NCBI RefSeq assembly: GCF_014646695.1
Contig: NZ_BMNT01000012.1
Location: forward strand, 15,246-79,245
Direction: 5' to 3'
From: Sphaerisporangium melleum
GTDB taxonomy: Bacteria > Actinomycetota > Actinomycetes > Streptosporangiales > Streptosporangiaceae
DNA length: 64,000 nt
The notes beneath the pieces were generated by a model that saw only the letters and a list, made by a program, of their open reading frames with translations, had not been told where the DNA came from and did not search any database. Shown in pieces: positions 57,487-64,000 of this stretch (position 1 is its first letter; each line of letters starts with the position of its first letter). The translations under genes were made by a program, and so were the position numbers.

Positions 57487-60400
57487 ATGGACGTCTTCAA
57501 GGTTCATGAGCAGCTGATCGCCGATTATGCAGCCTTCACCTCGGGGTTCACCGAGATCGAAGACGAGAGGATCAAGGAGCACGTACGGAGGAGGCTCGCC
57601 GAGGGCGACCAGTGGCCGGACCCGTATCTGTCACTGAACCCGAACTTCGCGCCCGGCGGCTCCGTGACGGATCTCATCAAACGTGACCTGCTCACTATGG
57701 AGTGTGAGCGGATTTTCCGAGTCGGTAAGGATGACTCCTCACAGGGCCACGTGCTGAACCTGCACCGTCACCAGCGCGAAGCTGTGGAGATCGCCCGGAC
57801 CGGCGCGAGCTACGTGCTCACCACCGGTACCGGGTCGGGCAAGAGCCTCAGCTACATCGTCCCGATTGTGGACTGGGTGCTACGGCAGAAGGAGCGCGGC
57901 GCCTACCGGCCTGGTGTTAAGGCGATCATCGTGTATCCGATGAACGCCCTGGCCAACAGCCAGGTGCACGAGCTCGACAAGTTCCTAAAAGAGGGGTATG
58001 GCCCTGGCTGTGAGCCGGTGACGTTCCGCCGCTACACCGGCCAGGAGAAGGAGCACGAGCGGCGGCAGATCCTCGCCGATCCCCCGGACATCCTCCTGAC
58101 CAACTACGTCATGCTCGATTTGGTCCTGACCCGGCCTTATGAACGGGACCACCTGATCACCGCGGCGCGTGGCCTGCGCTGGCTGGTGCTCGACGAGTTG
58201 CACACCTACCGCGGCCGGCAGGGCGCGGATGTCGCGATGCTGGTCCGCCGGGTACGGGATGCCTGCGAGGCTGACGAGATCCAGTGCGTCGGCACATCGG
58301 CGACGATGACGACCGAGGGCGGCGAGCAGCACCGCCGCACGAAGGTGGCCGAGACGGCGACCCGGCTGTTCGGCATGCCGGTCGCACGTGCGCACGTCAT
58401 CGGCGAGACGTTGGAGCGTGCCACCACGGCCGATCCGGGTTCCGTCACCGGTCTCAAGATTCCCGAGCAGGACTATGACAGCTTCGTCGCCGATCCGCTG
58501 GCCGCGTGGGTGGAAGCTCAGTTCGGCGTGGTCGCCGATCCGGTCACTGGCACCCTGACACGCCCACCCCGGCCCCGCACGGTCCGCGAGGCAGCCCACG
58601 ATCTGGCCACGCTCACTGGACACACACCGGAGGAGTGCGCGGCGGCGATCCAGGAGACGCTGAAGCGGGGCGCGGCGATCGACAATCCGCGGACTCAAAG
58701 GCCGGTGTTCGCGTTTCGGCTGCATCAGTTCCTGTCCAAGGGCGACGACGTCCACCTGAGCATCGAGCCGGAGGACGTCCGGTACATCACCAGCCGCTAC
58801 CAGACGGTGGTCCCCAAGCCGGGCAAGGAAGATCACATCCTGATCCCGGCGTCGTTCTGCCGGGAGTGCGGTCAGGAATACCTGACCGTGCGGCGGATCG
58901 ACGACAAGGGGACCACCCGGTTCACCTCGCGCCGCGACATCGATTCCAGCGGCGAGGAGCTGAACGGCTACCTCTATATCTCCAGCGATTTCCCGTGGCC
59001 GGACACCACGAGGATCGCCATAGACGATCAACGAGTGCCGGAGTCGTGGCTGGAGACCTCCGGCGACGGCTCCCCCGGCATCATCGCGGCCAAGCGGAAG
59101 TATCTCCCCGAGATCGTGCATGTCGCCCCCGACGGCCACCTGAGGGAGGACGGCACTCGCGCCGCCTACATCGCCGCGCCGTTCATGTTCTGTCTGGCGT
59201 GCCGTACGTCGTATGAGCAGGTTCGCGGCAACGACTTCGCGAAGCTGGGGTCGCTCGCGGTGGAAGGCCGCAGCTCGGCCACCAGCGTGATCAGCTCGAC
59301 CGTGGTCCGCACCTTGCGCGAAGACGTGGAGCTGGGGAAATCCCAGCGGAAGCTGCTGGCCTTCACTGACAACCGGCAGGACGCCAGCCTGCAGGCCGGT
59401 CATTTCAATGACTTCGTGCAGGTCGTCCAGCTGCGTGGCGCCCTGTATCGGGCGCTTCAGGCGGCTCCGGAGGGACTTACGCACGAGGTGATCGCCCAGA
59501 AGGTGACAGAGGCCCTGAACCTTGAGTTCGCCGATTTCGCGCAGAACCCCGAGGCCAGGTTCACCGCGGAGCGCAACACGTGGAAGGCGCTGCGCCAGCT
59601 CATCAACTACCGGCTGTACCTGGATCTGGAGCGCGGCTGGCGGATCACGATGCCCAACCTCGAGCAGACCGGGCTGCTCAAGGTCGACTACCTGGATCTG
59701 CCGGACATCGCCGCAGCCCAGGATCTGTGGGACGGTGCGCACTACGCACTGCGCGACGACCGGCCCGGACTGCGCGAGGAGCTTCTACGGACCCTGCTGG
59801 ATGAGCTGCGCCGCGTTCTGGCCATCGACGCGGACTGCCTGACCGAGCCGGGCTTCATGCAGATCAAGGAGGAGAGCCGTCACTACCTCAAGGATCCGTG
59901 GGCGATGGAGCAGACCGAGAACGTGGTCTACGCCGCGGTCGCATACCCGCGCGCCGGTCGGCACGGTGGCATGCGGTCCACCCGCGACCTGCACCTGACC
60001 GGCTTCGGCGCCTACGGCAAGTACCTGCTGCGCGAGCACACGGGCCTCGCGCGGGATGACGCGCACGCGATGATCCGCGACATGCTGGCGATCCTCGAAC
60101 GCTGCGGCATCCTGACCATGGAGCGGGACGGCTACCAGCTCAAGGCATCGTCGGTCATCTGGCGGCTGGGCGACGGCAGGTCCGGCGCCGAGGACCGCAT
60201 CCGCAAGCACGTCGCGGCCGACACGGGCCCGCGGGTCAATCCGTTCTTCCAGCGTCTGTACCGGGAGAAGGCCGCCAATCTGGCCGGGTTGCAGGCGCGT
60301 GAGCACACCGCGCAGGTCATGAACGAGCTGCGGACCATCCGTGAGGAGCAGTTCCGCGAGGGTGACCTCCAGGTGCTGTACTGCTCGCCCACGATGGAGC

Positions 60401-62601
60401 TGGGTATCGACATCGCCGGCCTGAACGCGGTCGGAATGCGCAACGTTCCGCTGACCCCTGCCAACTACGCGCAGCGTGCGGGCCGTGCGGGCCGGTCGGG
60501 ACAGCCGGCATTGGTTGTCACTTACTGCGCCACCGGCAACGCCCACGACCAGTACTACTTCCGCCACCGCGACCAGATGGTGGGCGGCTCGGTGGCCGCG
60601 CCCCGGCTCGACCTCACCAACGAGGATCTGATCCGCTCCCACGTGCACGCGATCTGGCTGGCCGAGACCGGGCTGCCACTCGACAGCTCGATCAGCGGGA
60701 TCCTCGACGTCGACGTACCCGGCTTCCCCTTGTTACCGAGGGCGCGCATGGCGGTGGCCGGCACGCACGCCCAACAACGGGCCGGTGAGCGGACGCGCGC
60801 GGTACTGGCGGAACGGGCCAGTGAGTTACAGGTCACCTCGTGGTGGCACGACGACTGGATCGACCGGACCGTCCACGACGCCCCGAAGGAGTTCGACGCG
60901 GCCTTCGACCGCTGGCGTGAGCTCTACCGTACGGCCCAGGCCGAACGGGAGGAGCAGCACCGCATCATCGGTGACCATTCCACCGGCAAGAAGGATCGCG
61001 ACATCGCGACCGCGCGACGCCGAGAAGCCGAGAACCAGCTCAAGCTGCTGCGTAACGAGGACTCAGCGGACTTCCAGACCGACTTCTACTCTTACCGGTA
61101 CCTGGCCTCGGAAGGATTCCTGCCCGGTTATTCCTTCCCTCGCCTGCCGCTACGCGCCTACATCGCCGCCCGCAAGGGCAAGACCACCGAGGTCGAATTC
61201 ATCCACCGGCCACGGTTCATCGCGATCCGCGAGTTCGGCCCGGACGCGCTCATCTACCACGAGGGGTCGCGCTACCAGGTCAAGGAGGTCCAGCTCGCAC
61301 CGAACGAACAGGGCGGCGGCGGGCTGGACACCAAGTCGGCGCGGCGTTGCGAGTTCTGCGGCTACCTGCACGACTCGGTCGTCGGCATCGACGTGTGCGA
61401 ATCCTGCGGCGGACGCCTCGGCAAGACCATGCATCGGCTGCTGCGGCTGCAGACCGTGAAGACGATCCGTCGCGACCGGATCTCCTCCGATGAGGAAGAG
61501 CGGCGCCGCGCCGGATACGACCTGATCACCTCCTATCGGTTCAATGATCACGGCGTGCGTCCCGGGCGCCTCGACGCAACAGCTGTACGGGGCAGCGCGG
61601 TCTTGCAACTGCAGTACGGGGACACCGCAACGGTGCGGGTCACCAACATGGGACGCAAGCGGAACACCGGTGACGGGTTCTGGATCAACGTCCAGACCGG
61701 CCGATGGTTATCGGAGAAGGACGCGCTGACGCCCGATCCCAGTCCCATCGATGACGCCAGCCGGGTCGAGGCCAAACAGCAGGTCATCCCGTACGTCGAG
61801 GATCGCCGGAACATCCTGGTGACTCGCATGACCTCGCCCGTGAGCGACGAAGCCGCGATCAGCTTCATGTACGCGCTGGAGCGCGGGATCGAGGCGGAGT
61901 TCCAGCTCGAAGACAGCGAACTGACCAGCGAGCTGCTGCCCGATGAGGCGCACCGGGGCCGGGCGTTGTTCATCGAGAGCTCCGAGGGCGGCGCGGGCGT
62001 GTTACGCCGACTGGTCATGGAGGACGACGCCCTCGCCAAGGCCGCCCGCCGGGCATTACAGATCGCCCACTTCGACCCCGACACCGGAGAGGACACCGGA
62101 GGCGCGATCAATGGGGAGCGATGCGCCAAGGCCTGCTACGACTGCCTGCTGTCGTTCGGCAATCAGGGCAGGCACGAGCAGATCGACCGGCATCTGACCC
62201 GTGATCTGCTGCTGGCGCTCGCCCAGGCCCGCGTCCCGGAACCTCCGACGACGGGGGCACAGGACATATGGGAACCGGTTCGCTTCGACGCCGAGCCCAA
62301 CGATCCGCTGCACGCGTTCGTGTGCTGGCTGGAGGAATGGGAGTACCGCGCCCCGGACACCCTCAACGCCGAGGTGAACGGCGCACGGCCCGAAATGGTC
62401 TACAACACCCCGACCGGGCCGGTCGCGGTGTTCGTCGACGGCCACGGTAACGCCGCCGGTCCCGGCCGCGACGAGGACGCGGAAGACGAGCTCCGCGATC
62501 TAGGGTGGAGTGTCGTACGAGTCCCCTACGGTGGGGACTTCTCCCAGATCGTCAAAAAATACCCGAGTGTCTTCGGTACAAGCCGAAGGGAGCAGCGGTG
62601 A
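57487..62601 (+). CDS. Large DEAD/DEAH-type helicase with DUF1998
   Basis: 1704 residues. The motor has Walker [13 protein letters not shown] (residues 112-123), DELH in LVLDELHTY (about 236-239), motif III GTSATM and helicase-C motif [15 protein letters not shown]. Cys pairs CRECGQEY and [10 protein letters not shown]...CESCGG suggest zinc sites, and the DUF1998 cluster [16 protein letters not shown] is intact. The C-terminal 120 residues contain [20 protein letters not shown], like a diverged Vsr/DUF559 nuclease domain. Related proteins include MrfA/YprA, DISARM DrmA and Druantia DruE; which is closest cannot be judged by eye. Its stop overlaps the SNF2 start. Confidence 0.87.
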   Translation: MDVFKVHEQLIADYAAFTSGFTEIEDERIKEHVRRRLAEGDQWPDPYLSLNPNFAPGGSVTDLIKRDLLTMECERIFRVGKDDSSQGHVLNLHRHQREAVEIARTGASYVLTTGTGSGKSLSYIVPIVDWVLRQKERGAYRPGVKAIIVYPMNALANSQVHELDKFLKEGYGPGCEPVTFRRYTGQEKEHERRQILADPPDILLTNYVMLDLVLTRPYERDHLITAARGLRWLVLDELHTYRGRQGADVAMLVRRVRDACEADEIQCVGTSATMTTEGGEQHRRTKVAETATRLFGMPVARAHVIGETLERATTADPGSVTGLKIPEQDYDSFVADPLAAWVEAQFGVVADPVTGTLTRPPRPRTVREAAHDLATLTGHTPEECAAAIQETLKRGAAIDNPRTQRPVFAFRLHQFLSKGDDVHLSIEPEDVRYITSRYQTVVPKPGKEDHILIPASFCRECGQEYLTVRRIDDKGTTRFTSRRDIDSSGEELNGYLYISSDFPWPDTTRIAIDDQRVPESWLETSGDGSPGIIAAKRKYLPEIVHVAPDGHLREDGTRAAYIAAPFMFCLACRTSYEQVRGNDFAKLGSLAVEGRSSATSVISSTVVRTLREDVELGKSQRKLLAFTDNRQDASLQAGHFNDFVQVVQLRGALYRALQAAPEGLTHEVIAQKVTEALNLEFADFAQNPEARFTAERNTWKALRQLINYRLYLDLERGWRITMPNLEQTGLLKVDYLDLPDIAAAQDLWDGAHYALRDDRPGLREELLRTLLDELRRVLAIDADCLTEPGFMQIKEESRHYLKDPWAMEQTENVVYAAVAYPRAGRHGGMRSTRDLHLTGFGAYGKYLLREHTGLARDDAHAMIRDMLAILERCGILTMERDGYQLKASSVIWRLGDGRSGAEDRIRKHVAADTGPRVNPFFQRLYREKAANLAGLQAREHTAQVMNELRTIREEQFREGDLQVLYCSPTMELGIDIAGLNAVGMRNVPLTPANYAQRAGRAGRSGQPALVVTYCATGNAHDQYYFRHRDQMVGGSVAAPRLDLTNEDLIRSHVHAIWLAETGLPLDSSISGILDVDVPGFPLLPRARMAVAGTHAQQRAGERTRAVLAERASELQVTSWWHDDWIDRTVHDAPKEFDAAFDRWRELYRTAQAEREEQHRIIGDHSTGKKDRDIATARRREAENQLKLLRNEDSADFQTDFYSYRYLASEGFLPGYSFPRLPLRAYIAARKGKTTEVEFIHRPRFIAIREFGPDALIYHEGSRYQVKEVQLAPNEQGGGGLDTKSARRCEFCGYLHDSVVGIDVCESCGGRLGKTMHRLLRLQTVKTIRRDRISSDEEERRRAGYDLITSYRFNDHGVRPGRLDATAVRGSAVLQLQYGDTATVRVTNMGRKRNTGDGFWINVQTGRWLSEKDALTPDPSPIDDASRVEAKQQVIPYVEDRRNILVTRMTSPVSDEAAISFMYALERGIEAEFQLEDSELTSELLPDEAHRGRALFIESSEGGAGVLRRLVMEDDALAKAARRALQIAHFDPDTGEDTGGAINGERCAKACYDCLLSFGNQGRHEQIDRHLTRDLLLALAQARVPEPPTTGAQDIWEPVRFDAEPNDPLHAFVCWLEEWEYRAPDTLNAEVNGARPEMVYNTPTGPVAVFVDGHGNAAGPGRDEDAEDELRDLGWSVVRVPYGGDFSQIVKKYPSVFGTSRREQR

Positions 62602-64000
62602 CCCCCCGCACCGTCTACAGTCCTGGATCTCTGGTCCGCGCCCGTGGCCGCGACTGGGTCGTGCTGCCCGAGACCACCCCGGGATTCTTGGTCGCCCGAC
62701 CACTGGGCGGTGGCGACGACGAGATCGCCGGCATCCTGACCGACCTCGAGACCGTCACCCCGGCCACGTTCCCGCCTCCGGATGCGGACGACGCCGGCAA
62801 TTCGGTGAGCGCCGGGTTGTTGCGTACGGCGCTGCGCGTCGGGTTCCGCGCGACTGCCGGTCCGTTCCGATCCTTGGCCGGCCTTGCGGTCGAACCGCGG
62901 CCGTACCAACTGGTGCCGCTGCTGATGGCGCTACGCCAGCAGACCGTGCGGCTGCTCATCGCCGACGACGTCGGCATCGGCAAGACCATCGAGGCGTCCC
63001 TGATCGCCGCCGAACTGCTCGCCCAGGGCACCGCCACCGGCCTGACCGTGCTGTGCAGCCCTGCGCTCGCCGAGCAGTGGCAGCAGGAACTCGCCGAGAA
63101 GTTCAGGATCGACGCCGAGCTGGTCCTGCCAAGCACGGTCAAACGATTACACAAGAACGCCGTCCTGGCCGACGACGAGTCGATCTTCCATTACTACCGG
63201 CACACGGTCGTCTCCACGGACTTCATCAAATCGCCGGCACGGATGAAGGAGTTCATCCAATCGTGCCCCGACCTGGTGATCGTGGACGAGGCACATACGT
63301 GCGTGGCGGACGGCTCGACGGGCGGCGGCCGCACCCAGCGTTATGACCTTATCCGTGAGCTGGCCGGCAAGGCCGACCGCCACCTGCTGCTGGTCACCGC
63401 CACCCCGCACAGCGGCAAGGACGAGGGCTTCCGCAACCTGATCGGCCTGCTCGACCCCGCCCTGCCCGGCCTGGACCTCAACGACGCGAAGGGTCGCGAC
63501 GAACTGGCCCGCTACATGGTGCAGCGCCGACGCGGCGACATCCGGAAATACCTGGATGAAGAGACCAAGTTCCCGTCCGACCGGGAGACTCACGAGGAGC
63601 GTTACTACCTCACCGACGACTACCGCAAGCTGTTCCGTCAGGTCCTCGCCTACGCCAAGGAGACAATCCGCGGCGCATCTCGCGACCAGGTGCGCCAGAG
63701 GGTGCGCTACTGGTCGGTGCTGGCGTTGCTGCGGGCGCTGGCCTCCTCTCCACAGGCCGCGGCCGCCACCTTGCAGACCCGGGCTAAGAGTGTGGGATCC
63801 GAGACCACGGAAGAGGCCGACCGGCTCGGCCGCGCCACCGTCCTGGACATGGCCGAGGACGAGGCCTCCGAGTCGGTCGATGTCCTCCCCGGCGCCGATG
63901 ATCTCAAGGACGACGACCATACCGAACGAGCCCGTCTGCTGCGTTTCGCCAAGCAGGCGGGCGCACTGGCCGGGAAGGGTGACTCCAAACTCACCAAGGT
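62598..64000 (+). CDS. SNF2-type helicase, 3' end outside window
   Basis: 467 residues visible from GTG at 62598 (AAGGGAG 5 bases upstream; GTGA overlap with the previous stop). Motifs: [34 protein letters not shown] (given here only as Walker A DDVGIGKT), DEAH in VIVDEAHTC, and motif [15 protein letters not shown]. The frame is open to the end. Together with the DUF1998 helicase it recalls the DISARM-like DrmA/DrmD pairing. No methyltransferase or DrmB/DrmC gene is seen before the edge; further genes probably lie to the right. Confidence 0.85.
   Translation, partial: MTPRTVYSPGSLVRARGRDWVVLPETTPGFLVARPLGGGDDEIAGILTDLETVTPATFPPPDADDAGNSVSAGLLRTALRVGFRATAGPFRSLAGLAVEPRPYQLVPLLMALRQQTVRLLIADDVGIGKTIEASLIAAELLAQGTATGLTVLCSPALAEQWQQELAEKFRIDAELVLPSTVKRLHKNAVLADDESIFHYYRHTVVSTDFIKSPARMKEFIQSCPDLVIVDEAHTCVADGSTGGGRTQRYDLIRELAGKADRHLLLVTATPHSGKDEGFRNLIGLLDPALPGLDLNDAKGRDELARYMVQRRRGDIRKYLDEETKFPSDRETHEERYYLTDDYRKLFRQVLAYAKETIRGASRDQVRQRVRYWSVLALLRALASSPQAAAATLQTRAKSVGSETTEEADRLGRATVLDMAEDEASESVDVLPGADDLKDDDHTERARLLRFAKQAGALAGKGDSKLTK

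Noticed and set aside
57985-59742. 585-codon antisense frame within the large helicase
   Set aside because: No recognised family; the opposite strand has helicase motifs and good codon bias.
57487-64000. Canonical DISARM or Druantia
   Set aside because: No DrmB, DrmC, methylase or DruA-D/DruH-like gene is visible within the window; only the helicase types agree.

Overview
The window is high-GC DNA with GTG and TTG starts, Streptomyces-type two-component pairs (including a MacRS homologue), a probable GlnR box and many secreted proteins with Ser-Pro linkers and CBM2 or CBM13 modules. It comes from a filamentous actinomycete. The gene set fits the Streptosporangiales (Nonomuraea or Streptosporangium relatives), but that placement is an inference from gene content.

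Region 1 (1-21.6 kb) is largely core chromosome. It opens with secreted polysaccharide-acting enzymes: a CE1-like esterase running off the left edge and a beta-helix protein with CBM13. Next come a two-component system beside a LolD/FtsX-type ABC exporter, Spo0M, a CASTOR/POLLUX-type channel, a TOPRIM protein, a single-chain assimilatory nitrate reductase fused to a flavodoxin/FAD/NAD(P)H reductase (with a GlnR-type box), a YiaAB protein, MacRS, and a second CE1-like esterase with CBM2.

Region 2 (22.2-27.1 kb) is a compact three-gene minus-strand operon with stop/start overlaps: a DUF559/Vsr-like nuclease, a small winged-helix-like protein, and a 1054-residue protein with two P-loop ATPase halves, the second HerA-like. 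I do not recognise this set as a named defence system, and it is one of the two main discovery candidates.

Region 3 (27.6-41.2 kb) is a plant-polymer degradation cluster: GH29 fucosidase-CBM13, CBM2-GH5-X2 cellulase, a LacI-family regulator, a cutinase-like polyesterase with CBM2, a third CE1-like esterase with CBM13, and GH5-CBM13. Two palindrome classes recur upstream of these genes and those in region 1: GAAA-N-TTTC, and TGTTARCGYTAACA. They suggest at least two LacI-type regulators; one regulator gene is inside the cluster.

Region 4 (41.5-51 kb) holds small regulators (TetR, XRE, MerR), an SDR, DUF998, Pit phosphate transporter, DUF1330 and GNAT genes. Signs of turnover include a broken TetR copy, an IS21 istA fragment and two copies of a tRNA 3' end with its downstream hairpin.

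Region 5 (51.5-64 kb) looks like a defence island starting at the better-preserved tRNA 3' fragment. An XRE repressor with operator palindromes is divergent from an operon encoding an MBL-fold hydrolase, one polypeptide combining E2, E1 and JAB/JAMM domains, and a patatin-like phospholipase. No CD-NTase or recognisable ubiquitin-like protein is present. Downstream are a 1704-residue DEAD/DUF1998 helicase and an SNF2-type helicase cut by the right edge. The ubiquitin-like conjugation/phospholipase operon is the most interesting feature. Annotations rest on reading the sequence only; no database search was possible.
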